From: Parabacteroides chinchillae
GTDB lineage: Bacteria > Bacteroidota > Bacteroidia > Bacteroidales > Tannerellaceae
Reading direction: 5' to 3'
Length of the DNA stretch: 64,000 nucleotides
Assembly (NCBI RefSeq): GCF_900108035.1
Contig: NZ_FNVS01000016.1
Span: forward strand, 32,704-96,703
In this document: in pieces, positions 24,969-33,789 of the stretch
How positions within the stretch are numbered: position 1 is the first letter of the stretch
How the letters are laid out: each line of letters opens with the position of its first letter
The notes under the pieces: model-generated
What the model was told of the DNA's origin: nothing
The model's input: the letters and a program-made list of their open reading frames with translations, nothing else
Databases searched by the model: none
Program-made: the position numbers and the translations under genes

Positions 24969-25040
24969 GTTTAGTTTGTACTTTTGTTTATATATCCAAA
25001 ACGGATTAAACCTTTTTCTATTAGCAGCAAAATATACGTG

Positions 25041-25077
25041 CTGGCGAAAAGAAAAACAGTATTTTTCTTCTCGCCAG
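25041..25077. terminator. Bidirectional terminator between deoR-type gene and DUF1016 gene
   Basis: A 16-base stem (CTGGCGAAAAGAAAAA with its complement, one mismatch) has a five-base loop, A/T-rich on both sides. It serves the convergent genes ending at 24968 and 25097. Confidence 0.85.
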
Positions 25078-25096
25078 TATTATTTTTGATGACAGG

Positions 25097-26236
25097 TTAG
25101 TAATTTGAGGAAGCGATGAATGCTTTTATTTCTTCCTCGCTTGGAAGTTCTATCATGTACTTTTGTACAAAGATATTCGGGTCTAATCCGGCAGTGGCAT
25201 ACTTTACTAATGTATCTCCCTTTTCAGTGCAAAGCAGAATACCGATAGGTGGATTATCATCCGGCTGCATCACTTCCGCTTTGAAATAGTTCAGATACAT
25301 ATTTAGTTGCGAAGCATACTCATGGTGGAACTTGTCTATCTTCAATTCTACAATAACATGACATTTCAAGATACGATGATAGAACACAAGGTCGGCAAAG
25401 AAATAATCTTCATCAATCAAGATGCGTTTTTGCCGGGCTTCAAAGCAGAAGCCATGTCCCATTTCCAATAGGAAGCGTTGCAAGTTGTCAAGAATGGATT
25501 GTTCCAAATCGTTTTCCGTCACTAATGCACGTTCATTCAACCCTAAGAACTCCAAAGTAACAGGGGTATTGATAACATCTTTAGGTTGTAATAAGGTTGC
25601 TTGTTGCTGGACTAAAGCGGAGAGGGCTTCTTTGTTTTTGGATAGTCCGCTACGTTCGTAATATAAAGATGCGATTTGTCGCTCTAACTCCTTTACAGAC
25701 CAGCAGCCACGCATGGTTTCCATTTCATAGAAAGCACGTTTTACCGGGTTCTCAATTCCCGATATGGTATTTAAATGGGTGGAAGATAATCTGTTGAATA
25801 ATCTATCAGCCGGAATCATCCACGTTTCGGTTTGTGGGTATTCTGTTGATAGTTTCCAAACGCCATTTTCAGATTCGGCGGTCACCAACCGCCGAATTGG
25901 TTCAGTGAATTCGGCGGTCAATGACTGCCGAATTTGAATTTGTGATGCAATGTGTTGTGTAACAGGTTCTTTTAGTTGTGGATAAACGAGGTACAGCCGC
26001 CTAAATTCACGGAATCTACGTTCATTCAGACCTTTTGTTTTCAGTCGTTGTTCCAGTTTTTTCAACAATTGTTCACCGTAGGCGGCACGGTCTTCTCCGT
26101 TCTGCTCAAACTCCACGATATAGCACCCCATAAGCCAGTTACGGGAAGTAAGGGCAAGGTTTACAGCGTGTGCGGCTTGTGCCTGCAACGTGTTCTGTAT
26201 CGTGCTGATATGTTTTACTAATGCTTCAAAGTTCAT
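25097..26236 (-). CDS. DUF1016 (YhcG-type) PD-(D/E)XK nuclease-like protein
   Basis: The 379-residue protein has the two YhcG-family parts. The N-terminal DUF1016_N helical domain (AVNLALTSRNWLMGCYIVEF, YGEQLLKKLEQRLKTKG) leads to a C-terminal PD-(D/E)XK-like domain with DEDYFFADLVFYH and VIVELKIDKFHHEYASQLNM, keeping the D...ExK pattern. Family members are widespread near integrases and restriction systems and are thought to process or cleave DNA. A role in element defence or stability is possible but unproven. A central 12-residue repeat (about residues 105-128) is encoded by two palindromes. It lies next to the integrase, 25 bases apart on the same strand. Confidence 0.9.
   Translation of the reverse strand: MNFEALVKHISTIQNTLQAQAAHAVNLALTSRNWLMGCYIVEFEQNGEDRAAYGEQLLKKLEQRLKTKGLNERRFREFRRLYLVYPQLKEPVTQHIASQIQIRQSLTAEFTEPIRRLVTAESENGVWKLSTEYPQTETWMIPADRLFNRLSSTHLNTISGIENPVKRAFYEMETMRGCWSVKELERQIASLYYERSGLSKNKEALSALVQQQATLLQPKDVINTPVTLEFLGLNERALVTENDLEQSILDNLQRFLLEMGHGFCFEARQKRILIDEDYFFADLVFYHRILKCHVIVELKIDKFHHEYASQLNMYLNYFKAEVMQPDDNPPIGILLCTEKGDTLVKYATAGLDPNIFVQKYMIELPSEEEIKAFIASSNY
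25873..25934. repeat. Two palindromes inside the DUF1016 gene
   Basis: ATTCGGCGGT/ACCGCCGAAT (25873-25882, 25888-25897) and AATTCGGCGGTCA/TGACTGCCGAATT (25908-25920, 25922-25934; one mismatch) share the same arm, about 36 bases apart. They encode a repeated 12-residue segment (IRQSLTAEFTEP, then IRRLVTAESENG), so frame is preserved. Confidence 0.8.
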
Positions 26237-26261
26237 AGTTACAAAGATAAGTCTTTTATGG

Positions 26262-27485
26262 TTAAAACTTTAGTTCGGGCAAGCTGTTTATTGCTTCCTC
26301 TTTCAATTTATCCACCGCACGGGTGTATTTCTCCGTATGCTTCAATCCGCTATGCCCTAAAAGGCTGGCTACGGTTTTGATATTAGCCCCATTGTTCAGA
26401 ATGTTCACGGCAAACGAATGCCGGGCACAATGCCAGCTTATATGTTTGTCTATCCCGGCTCTCTTTACCCAACGCTTTACTGATTTACAGCAACTTTCGT
26501 AAGTAGGTAAATCGAATATCAAACAGTTTTTATCTGCCGGGGCTTCACCAATGATAGACAATAGACCATCATTCAGAGGAATAACCACACCACTACTGGC
26601 AGAATGTCCCTTTGTCTTGCTTTGTTCAAATTTCAATAACCGATTAGCGTAATCCACATTCTTATAGGTAAGGTCTTTTACATCACAGAAGCGCAGACCG
26701 CAGTATAAGCAGAAGATAAAAGCACGTCTGACATTCGGGTTCTCGTTGTCATAATGGCAAGCTGCCAACTTTTGGATTTCTTCGGGAGAGAGAACATCTT
26801 TCCGAAGCATTTGGCTATCCACTTTGCAGGTAACGCTTTTACATGGGTCTTTCAACATTACATCGTGGTCAATCGCGTATCGAATAACTTTCTTGAAACG
26901 CTGGTAAATGCTTTTAGCACCCTCACCCACACTTCGGGATTGCAGATAGGCAACAAACTGCTCCATCATTTCTTTGGTGATAAGTTCCGGCTTGATACTA
27001 AACTCATTCATGGGGTATTGTTCTTTTAAGAAGTCCTTAAAACGGCTAAGCGCAATTTGTACCATGCGAATATCTTTCTTGGTATAACTGTTGATATAGG
27101 CTTGGAAATAGTCTAAGAAATTGACCGTTCTATCTTTTTTTAACCGATAGCCTAACATACTTTCTTTAAACTCCTGCTCACGCTCCGCACGTATCTTTGT
27201 GGCAAGCTCCAATGTTTCTTTGTTCTGCTGGCGTTCCGCAGGGGTACGGGGCTTATCTATCAGATACAGACTAAGGTTTTCTTTTCGCCTGTTGTGCTTT
27301 ACTGCAAACTTGGGCTTACCTTGCATCTTTCCACTATCATAGTACACTTGATTGCCGTTTTCATCTAATACGGGCTTTTCCTCTCTACCTAAATAATATT
27401 CTAAGTAAAGGCTGATTCTACCATCCGAGAGCTTATTTTGCTCTAACTTGGGGTTTTCTTTCGTTTTATTTTCTAACTTTGCCAT
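26262..27485 (-). CDS. int: Tyrosine integrase of the mobilizable element
   Basis: The 407-residue tyrosine recombinase catalyses integration into and excision from tRNA-Leu. It has an N-terminal arm-binding domain (LSDGRISLYLEYYLGR), a SAM-like core-binding domain (FLDYFQAYINSYTKKD, about residues 120-215) and a catalytic domain. Catalytic residues are visible: Arg in CLYCGLRFCDVKDL, HCARHSFAV, the GH of LLGHSGLKHTEKY and Tyr near residue 387. It is the last gene at the right end, transcribed leftward, with arm-type repeats (27601-27624) and the right core repeat just upstream. That places the int promoter within the attachment region. Confidence 0.95.
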   Translation of the reverse strand: MAKLENKTKENPKLEQNKLSDGRISLYLEYYLGREEKPVLDENGNQVYYDSGKMQGKPKFAVKHNRRKENLSLYLIDKPRTPAERQQNKETLELATKIRAEREQEFKESMLGYRLKKDRTVNFLDYFQAYINSYTKKDIRMVQIALSRFKDFLKEQYPMNEFSIKPELITKEMMEQFVAYLQSRSVGEGAKSIYQRFKKVIRYAIDHDVMLKDPCKSVTCKVDSQMLRKDVLSPEEIQKLAACHYDNENPNVRRAFIFCLYCGLRFCDVKDLTYKNVDYANRLLKFEQSKTKGHSASSGVVIPLNDGLLSIIGEAPADKNCLIFDLPTYESCCKSVKRWVKRAGIDKHISWHCARHSFAVNILNNGANIKTVASLLGHSGLKHTEKYTRAVDKLKEEAINSLPELKF

Positions 27486-27598
27486 TGTTTAGAGGTTTTA
27501 TCCCGATTTAGGTACCATAACCGGGTGATTACGCTAAATAGTTGATTTTCTTTTGTTTTCCGATATTGCAAAGGTACAAAAGAAAATGATATTTCAAA

Positions 27599-27624
27599 GT
27601 GTACTAAAAGTGTACTGAATAACG
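27599..27624. repeat. Right integrase arm-type site (GTGTACT repeats)
   Basis: Two GTGTACT units 12 bases apart sit in a 24-base block (27601-27624) that matches the left-end block at 17147-17170 in 22 of 24 bases. Confidence 0.65.
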
Positions 27625-27730
27625 GAAAATGGGCAAAATATGGCAAAAATAGAGAAAATAGGAAACATTCAAGTAATTGATAATAAGGAAGATAAATTCT
27701 TTTATTTTCCTATGATTTCTATGGTTTGTA

Positions 27731-27744
27731 CCGGGTCTGGGTAC
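27731..27744. repeat. Right core attachment repeat
   Basis: CCGGGTCTGGGTAC is a partial copy of the tRNA-Leu 3' end (13 of 14 bases as at 17081-17094). It marks the right boundary of the element. Confidence 0.85.
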
Positions 27745-27750
27745 TTAAAG

Positions 27751-27790
27751 AAATCCTGATGGCCGATTGGTTGTCAGGATTTTTTCTTTC
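27751..27790 (+). terminator. Displaced native tRNA-Leu terminator
   Basis: The stem AAATCCTGA/TCAGGATTT (27751-27759, 27774-27782) is followed by TTTTTCTTTC. No gene ends here on the + strand. It sits the same few bases after the core repeat as the left terminator does, so it is best read as the original tRNA terminator pushed away by the insertion. Confidence 0.75.
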
Positions 27791-27844
27791 TACAAAGCGT
27801 ATCCGGGAAAAGAATTAAACCAAGGATTATAAGAATATAAAAAA

Positions 27845-28348
27845 CTAAGGCTGACAATCTATCACTTTATGAAAGGCCAACCGCTCTGTTCCGTTATCAA
27901 CATAAATAATACCACATTGCATAAAGCCATGTTTTTTTAAAATAGCCTGCATTACAACATTATCGCGATGCGTATCCACACGGATGTTATTACATTTCCT
28001 AAAACTCCATTCCAAACATTCGGAAGATACATTTTTTTGTTTTCCATTTGATGCCATACGATGAATCACCGCATAAGGTTCATTATTAAGCCATTTACCT
28101 TCATAAATACGTAAATAAGTATGATCTATTCCTTCTATATAGCAGAATGTCCCGACTATTTCCCCTTTTTCATCTTCGCAAACGAAGCTATGCCCTTTTT
28201 CTATTTCCCTAACAATCAATTCCGTTGAAGGATAACCATTAATCCACTGATTCCCGTTGCCATGCTCTTGCATAAATCTTTTAGCGTAGTCATAGATTTC
28301 CATCACATGACTTAAATCGGCTAACGTTGTATTTCTTATATTCATCAT
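27845..28348 (-). CDS. GNAT-family N-acetyltransferase
   Basis: This 167-residue protein has the GNAT fold: N-terminal MNIRNTTLADLSHVMEIYDY, the central acceptor-side strand KGEIVGTFCYIEG, a region of motif A (AVIHRMASNGKQKNVSSECL) that binds acetyl-CoA, and the C-terminal IRVDTHRDNVVMQAILKKHG, typical of the group. The target amine is unknown. Two consecutive ATG codons (28348, 28345) are possible starts. It lies just outside the mobilizable element and faces away from the following sensor kinase gene. Confidence 0.9.
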   Translation of the reverse strand: MMNIRNTTLADLSHVMEIYDYAKRFMQEHGNGNQWINGYPSTELIVREIEKGHSFVCEDEKGEIVGTFCYIEGIDHTYLRIYEGKWLNNEPYAVIHRMASNGKQKNVSSECLEWSFRKCNNIRVDTHRDNVVMQAILKKHGFMQCGIIYVDNGTERLAFHKVIDCQP

Positions 28349-28534
28349 TGTTTATTGATTTCCAGAGCATTCAAGGAATTATCGCCATTCCTAAATACCC
28401 CGATGTTATAAAAACCGATAATCCACAACCCCGATAAAGATAATAAAAGTATCATATTATTATCATAAATTTGAATAATTAATTAAATCTTATAAAATTC
28501 AACGATTTTCAATGCAACCATATTGATTTATACA

Positions 28535-28542
28535 TATCTTTG
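28535..28542 (+). promoter_or_regulatory. -7 box (TATCTTTG) for the hybrid sensor kinase gene
   Basis: TATCTTTG fits TAnnTTTG and ends 20 bases before ATG 28562. It rules against the in-frame TTG at 28523 as a start because that lies upstream of the box. Confidence 0.5.
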
Positions 28543-28561
28543 TACACTCTATAAAACAAGA

Positions 28562-31500
28562 ATGGAAATTGGGGTTATAAAAACATTACTAGTATTAATA
28601 CTAGCTTTTATATTGTGTCCGGAAACTACTTTGGCGAATCAAAATACAGGCAAAAAGGAAAAAGTATTATTGATAAGCTCATATTCTCCTTTAAAAGAAG
28701 GAGGCATAAATATTATTTCCTCTTTTGAAAAAACATTAAAAGACAAAACCGACGTTTCAATTTCAATTGAATATATGGATAGCGAATCTTCACCAAATTT
28801 CAAAACATGGGCTATTTGGATGAAACAGCTATTCAAAGCTTATCAAGAACCGCCGTCAGCTGTCGTATTGCTGGGCAATGAAGCATGGAGTGTATATCGC
28901 AAAGTATGTATTCCGGAATGGCATACTATTCCGGTCATTCTAGGAAACGTCAAACCTATATTTATAGATTATGAGAAGCTGGCCCAAACAGATTCTATCA
29001 CAAACATAACACAGTTCCCTAAAATGGAAACTACATTCGATAATTCCCAGGTTACAGGATATTTTTACAACGATTTCATCAAAGAAAATCTGCAACTAAT
29101 AAAAAAACTGCAACCCGAAGTGCGCTATGTTGCTTTTTACTATGACAACCGATATTCATTACGATACTTTTCCGATTACCTGTGTTCGTTGTTTGATGAA
29201 ATCGATTCACTGGATGTTTGCTTTTTAAGTGGAGACAAACTTTCCACGACACAACTAATCGATTCCATATCAAATATGGATAGCCGTCATGCATTATTAT
29301 CAGCGGGTTGGTATACCGACGTCAACCACTATCCTCATGCTTATACCATGTTGCATAACGAACTATCCCGTTCTAAATCTCACGTACTTTACCAAGTACG
29401 TGACCAGGATTTTTCAAGTTTAAATTTCTTAGGAGGCTATTTTATTCTAGGAAAAAATCTGGGAAACGACATTGCCAACCTTACTTATGATGTCTTGACA
29501 AAAGGGATTAAGAACAGTCCTTCTTTCCAAATGACACCATCATTGCCTCAATACCATATTAATTATCCGACATTACAATATTATGGTATCAATCCTAAAA
29601 ATCTTCCTCCAAACACTATATTTTACAACGAGGCTCCTTCCCTCATTAAAGAATATCCGATGGAAGTATTTTTATTTGTAATGGTTATTGTACTCATGTC
29701 GATATTATTTATTGTTATCCTCCATTTCCGCAAACGTAAAGAAGAACAGTATAAAATAGCAAATCAACGCATGATGAGGCTATTAAAAGCAATGCCGGAT
29801 ATGGCATTCATTTTTGATTCTTCACTAAAAATAACAGACATAATCAACCCTCAGGAAAATGTTTTATTAGGTCTTGATTGGCAGGAGATGATAGGAAAAA
29901 GCTTACAAGATGCCATCGCTCCAATAGAAGCATTTAAAGAAGCGGCTTCCATAATTACTAAAAATTTAATCCGCACAAAAGACACAAAGCAAGTATTTTC
30001 TTTCGATTATCAAGTAAAAATCGACGACAACATTCATTATGGCCGTGCACGCACTGTTCCATTTAACAAAGACAATGTTATTTATTTCTGTCACGATGTT
30101 ACCATACATGTAGAAGCAGAACGTAAAGTATTAAAATTACAGACATTCTTACAATCCGTCATAGACAACCTGCCAATCGGATTGTCGGTAAAGGATATGT
30201 CCAACGAATTTCGTTACCTTTTCTACAACGATAAAGCCTGCGAATTTTATGGAGACACTAATAGTAGCGATTTGCTAGGCAAAAACGATTTTGAAGTCCA
30301 TGATCCGGAAGCTGCATTATTCCGTCAGGAAGATATTATGACTTCCAATAGCAAAACACCTCTTTCTTTCGAACGGATTATTACAGATAAAGAAACAAAA
30401 CAGCCTTGCAAATGGGGCATTATCACCAAAAGCAGGTTGCTCAACAACGATGGTTCCTCTTATATCATATCTGTTATTGTAGATACAACAGAAATACGAA
30501 AAAAAGAACTGGAACTGGAAAATACAAGAAAAGAGCTATCTATAGCACTTGATGCCGGTTCATTATCTGCATGGATGTATGACGTAAAAAAGCAATGGTT
30601 TTCTTCCTTATATAAAGAATCGGTTACGGGAAATGGCTTTTCACTTGACCATTGTATGGAATTCATACATCCCGACGACGTAGATAAATACCGTGAATTT
30701 ATAAGACAGCTTTCCTGCGGAGAAAAAGAAAAACAAAGACAGGTTTTCCGTTTCATGCGTAATGGCTCATACAATTTTTACGAAACCTATGCGATGATTA
30801 TCCGTTCCGGAAAAACAGGAGAAGTAAAACGCGTAGTCGGCACAGAAAAAGACATTTCAGAAGAAATCAGGAAACAAAAAGAGCAGGAAGAGAATAAATT
30901 CAAATTAGAGTTTGCATTTGATGCAGCCCAAATTATACCCTGGGAATATAATATAAGCACCAATATATTCTCATCGCCCAATCCGGCTGTTTTTGAATAT
31001 ACCGACGTTTCACTGGATAAATACCTGACATACATGAATCAAGAAGACATGCATCTTCTTAGAGACGGCATAAAGGATTTAATAAGTGGAGACATTAAAT
31101 CAATGGATATCCAGGTACGGGTTGCTTTCCCCGGAAAAGAAATGCGATGGTATGAAATACATGGCCTCGTTTTTGAACGTGATAAAGAAGGCAAAGTATG
31201 CCGTATAATAGGCGTGCGTTGGGATATAACCGACTTAAAAATGACTGACGAACTCATTGAGTTACGAAATAAAGCCGAAGAATCGAACCGTTTAAAAAGT
31301 GCATTTCTTGCAAACATGAGCCACGAGATACGTACTCCTTTAAATGCTATCGTAGGATTTTCAAACCTCATCATTGAAACGGATGACCGTAGCGAAATTG
31401 AAGAATACAGCCATATTATCGAAGCAAACAATGAGTTATTATTACAACTTATAAATGATATTCTCGATTTATCTAAAATTGAAGCCGGACAACTTGAATT

Positions 31501-32377
31501 TAACTATTCCGACGTAAATGTTTCCACGATATTCTATGATCTGGAACAAATTTATAAATACCGCATAAAGAAAGGCGTCTCTCTGGAAACAGACTTGCCG
31601 GAACAATCCTGTATAATTTATTCGGAGAAAAACAGGTTGACACAAGTTATTTCCAATTTCCTCAGTAATGCCAGCAAGTTCACTACCTCCGGCTCAATCC
31701 GGATGGGCTATTCTTATACAGCCGATAGCTTACGCTTCTATGTGCAAGATACGGGCAAAGGAATTTCTCCCGAAAATATACCTTTTGTCTTTAACCGGTT
31801 TGCCAAATTCGACAGTTTTGTGCAAGGTACCGGATTAGGACTTTCTATCTGCGAGTCAATTATCCACCATTTAGGGGGCGAAATAGGAGTAGATTCCGAA
31901 TTAAACAAAGGTTCTTTATTCTGGTTCACACTTCCATGCAAAACCAAACCATCCAGACCTGCAACCACAGTTAAAGATCAAAAAGCAGAAATAAAAATTT
32001 CAACTAAGGACAAGGTAGCCAACAGACAATACACACTCATGGTTGCAGAAGATAATAACGACAATTATTTATCGTTACTTCATATCTTGAAAAAGGATTA
32101 TCAGATAATAAGAGCCTCAAATGGCAAAGATGCAGTGCGGTTATATCATGAAACCCATCCTGATTTGATCTTAATGGATATAAAATTACCGCTTATGAAT
32201 GGCCTGGAAGCCACAAAAGAAATACGCAAACATGATCTTAATATCCCAATCGTAGCCCTTACGGCATATACTTTCGACAACAATCGCAAACAAGCACTGA
32301 ATGCCGGCTGTACTGACTTTTTGGCTAAACCGGTCAACAAAAAACAGCTAAAAGAACTATTAAAAGCATTATTATGA
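28562..32377 (+). CDS. Hybrid two-component sensor histidine kinase with four PAS domains and a receiver
   Basis: A protein of about 1271 residues. An N-terminal hydrophobic signal/anchor is followed by a periplasmic domain of about 330 residues resembling the ABC-transporter substrate-binding-like sensors (VLLISSYSPLKEGG, VVLLGNEAWSVY). A transmembrane helix lies near residues 366-388, then come four PAS-type domains. The HisKA box SHEIRTPLNAIVGFSNL has the phospho-His near residue 921. The HATPase motifs NFLSNASKFT and VQDTGKGI follow. A C-terminal receiver has its Asp in LILMDIKLPLMNG near residue 1205. There is no C-terminal AraC output domain, so it is not the classical hybrid regulator of glycan clusters and needs a separate output partner. 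ATG 28562 was chosen because of the promoter box. Confidence 0.9.
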   Translation: MEIGVIKTLLVLILAFILCPETTLANQNTGKKEKVLLISSYSPLKEGGINIISSFEKTLKDKTDVSISIEYMDSESSPNFKTWAIWMKQLFKAYQEPPSAVVLLGNEAWSVYRKVCIPEWHTIPVILGNVKPIFIDYEKLAQTDSITNITQFPKMETTFDNSQVTGYFYNDFIKENLQLIKKLQPEVRYVAFYYDNRYSLRYFSDYLCSLFDEIDSLDVCFLSGDKLSTTQLIDSISNMDSRHALLSAGWYTDVNHYPHAYTMLHNELSRSKSHVLYQVRDQDFSSLNFLGGYFILGKNLGNDIANLTYDVLTKGIKNSPSFQMTPSLPQYHINYPTLQYYGINPKNLPPNTIFYNEAPSLIKEYPMEVFLFVMVIVLMSILFIVILHFRKRKEEQYKIANQRMMRLLKAMPDMAFIFDSSLKITDIINPQENVLLGLDWQEMIGKSLQDAIAPIEAFKEAASIITKNLIRTKDTKQVFSFDYQVKIDDNIHYGRARTVPFNKDNVIYFCHDVTIHVEAERKVLKLQTFLQSVIDNLPIGLSVKDMSNEFRYLFYNDKACEFYGDTNSSDLLGKNDFEVHDPEAALFRQEDIMTSNSKTPLSFERIITDKETKQPCKWGIITKSRLLNNDGSSYIISVIVDTTEIRKKELELENTRKELSIALDAGSLSAWMYDVKKQWFSSLYKESVTGNGFSLDHCMEFIHPDDVDKYREFIRQLSCGEKEKQRQVFRFMRNGSYNFYETYAMIIRSGKTGEVKRVVGTEKDISEEIRKQKEQEENKFKLEFAFDAAQIIPWEYNISTNIFSSPNPAVFEYTDVSLDKYLTYMNQEDMHLLRDGIKDLISGDIKSMDIQVRVAFPGKEMRWYEIHGLVFERDKEGKVCRIIGVRWDITDLKMTDELIELRNKAEESNRLKSAFLANMSHEIRTPLNAIVGFSNLIIETDDRSEIEEYSHIIEANNELLLQLINDILDLSKIEAGQLEFNYSDVNVSTIFYDLEQIYKYRIKKGVSLETDLPEQSCIIYSEKNRLTQVISNFLSNASKFTTSGSIRMGYSYTADSLRFYVQDTGKGISPENIPFVFNRFAKFDSFVQGTGLGLSICESIIHHLGGEIGVDSELNKGSLFWFTLPCKTKPSRPATTVKDQKAEIKISTKDKVANRQYTLMVAEDNNDNYLSLLHILKKDYQIIRASNGKDAVRLYHETHPDLILMDIKLPLMNGLEATKEIRKHDLNIPIVALTAYTFDNNRKQALNAGCTDFLAKPVNKKQLKELLKALL

Positions 32378-32422
32378 CCAAAATAACATAATCGGTTATG
32401 CCTTTTATTAAGCCTAAAAGGT

Positions 32423-32430
32423 TACTTTTG
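32423..32430 (+). promoter_or_regulatory. -7 box (TACTTTTG) for the MFS gene
   Basis: TACTTTTG fits TAnnTTTG, 36 bases before the MFS start codon. No strict -33 box is seen. Confidence 0.4.
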
Positions 32431-32466
32431 TGGAATTATTAAATCATAATGAACTAACTACAGGAA

Positions 32467-33693
32467 ATGGAAATAGAAAAACGAAGTTCTTTCCCAAAAG
32501 AACAAATACGTTACGCTGTCCTAACCTTTTTTTTAGCCCAGGGACTATGCTTTTCAAGCTGGGCAAGCCGTATACCGGATATAAAGGATGTTTTTGAAGT
32601 AAATTACGCATTTTACTGGGGATTGGTATTATTCCTCATACCCGTCGGCAAGTTTGTAGCCATACCATTAGCCGGATATCTGGTTTCCAGATTAGGAAGT
32701 CGTATAATGGTACAAATAAGCATTCTGGGCTATGCATTATCTTTATTTGCCATCGGGACGGCATTCAATATCTACATGTTAGGTGCTTTCCTCTTTTGTT
32801 TCGGAGTCTTCTGGAACTTATGCGATATATCACTTAACACACAGGGTATCGGCATAGAGCGTCTTTATGGGCGTACTATTATGGCATCTTTCCACGGAGG
32901 ATGGAGTCTGGCTGCTTGCTTTGGAGCATTAATCGGTTTTATTATGATTATATCCGGCGTACAACCCTTCTGGCATTTTAGTTTGATAACCATTATTATC
33001 CTTCTAATAACCCTTTTCGGTCGAAAATATTTGCAGAATGACATAGAACCGGAACCACAAGAAGAAAAAGCTGAAGCCCCGGCTTTAACCAGTTTCCTGA
33101 AAAAGCCGGAAATATTATTGATTCAATTAGGAATTGTCGGACTATTTGCTTTGGTTGTAGAAAGTGCGATGTTCGACTGGAGCGGAGTTTATTTCGAATC
33201 TGTATTACAAGTCCCCAAGTCCCTTCAGATAGGCTTTCTGGTCTTTATGGTGATGATGACAGCCGGACGTTTTCTTACTAACTATGCTTATCATATATTA
33301 GGTAAACAACGCGTATTACAGCTTGCAGGCGCATTCATTTTCATAGGCTTTTTCACTTCGGCTTTGTTTGCCGGATTGTTCGGCTCTATGGCAATCAAGG
33401 TAATTGTAAATTCGCTGGGCTTTATGTTAGTAGGTTTAGGTATTTCATGTATGGTACCAACCATCTATAGTTTGGTAGGTGCAAAATCGAAAACTCCGGT
33501 AGGCATAGCCCTTACCATTTTATCCAGTATCAGCTTTATTGGTTCACTCATAGCACCACTGTTAATAGGTGCAATATCCCAGGCTTTCAATATGAAATAT
33601 GCATATATGGCAGTAGGCGTATTAGGATTATGTATTCTGCTGATGACCACCTTCTGCAAAGCATTCAAAGTGGAAGAGCCAAAAGGAAAATAA
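32467..33693 (+). CDS. MFS transporter (YbjJ-like)
   Basis: The 408-residue inner-membrane permease has twelve predicted helices in two halves and an acidic central loop (EPEPQEEKAEAPAL). The N-terminal ASRIPDIKDVFEVNYAFYWG and the loop LNTQGIGIERLYGRTIMASF match the YbjJ-like MFS group, a branch related to fucose and sugar permeases. Substrate is not predictable. The gene starts 89 bases after the hybrid kinase stop, with its own promoter box, and is convergent with a PfkB-family kinase. A common role in uptake and phosphorylation of a sugar or nucleoside is possible but not shown. Confidence 0.88.
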   Translation: MEIEKRSSFPKEQIRYAVLTFFLAQGLCFSSWASRIPDIKDVFEVNYAFYWGLVLFLIPVGKFVAIPLAGYLVSRLGSRIMVQISILGYALSLFAIGTAFNIYMLGAFLFCFGVFWNLCDISLNTQGIGIERLYGRTIMASFHGGWSLAACFGALIGFIMIISGVQPFWHFSLITIIILLITLFGRKYLQNDIEPEPQEEKAEAPALTSFLKKPEILLIQLGIVGLFALVVESAMFDWSGVYFESVLQVPKSLQIGFLVFMVMMTAGRFLTNYAYHILGKQRVLQLAGAFIFIGFFTSALFAGLFGSMAIKVIVNSLGFMLVGLGISCMVPTIYSLVGAKSKTPVGIALTILSSISFIGSLIAPLLIGAISQAFNMKYAYMAVGVLGLCILLMTTFCKAFKVEEPKGK

Positions 33694-33715
33694 AATATAT
33701 GAATCGGATATATAT

Positions 33716-33780
33716 AAAAAGTCCCCGATGATTTTTTCAAATCATCGGGGACTTTTTATAAAATGATCGGGATCTTTTTT
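33716..33780. terminator. Bidirectional terminator built from a 22-bp palindrome array
   Basis: A perfect 19-base stem (33716-33734 with 33739-33757), flanked by A and T runs on both sides, separates the convergent MFS and PfkB genes. Three cores at exact 22-base spacing are visible: GTCCCCGATG (33721), CATCGGGGAC (33743) and GATCGGGATC (33765). The terminator is therefore part of the same repeat family as the arrays at 5933 and 52342. Confidence 0.85.
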
Positions 33781-33789
33781 CTCCTTTGT

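Larger units (their letters stand above)
17081..27744. mobile_element. Integrated mobilizable element (IME) in tRNA-Leu
   Basis: About 10.65 kb is bounded by 13/14-base core repeats, with one end in tRNA-Leu. It contains a tyrosine integrase at the right end, a small HTH (excisionase-type) protein, a RepA-like ATPase, a Toprim primase, MobC and a relaxase. There are no mating-pair-formation genes, so it should transfer only with a helper conjugative element. This resembles the NBU-type mobilizable units of Bacteroides. Cargo is an EamA transporter, a DeoR regulator and a DUF1016 protein. The replication/mobilization genes are visibly richer in G+C than the flanking chromosome, while the transporter pair is A+T-rich, suggesting a mosaic origin. 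Confidence 0.92.

Noticed and set aside
28523..28561. Upstream in-frame start for the hybrid kinase
   Set aside because: It lies upstream of the -7 box, and the signal-like segment begins at ATG 28562.
28562..32377. Hybrid two-component system of the classical AraC-output type
   Set aside because: No C-terminal AraC HTH exists. The protein ends with the receiver domain.
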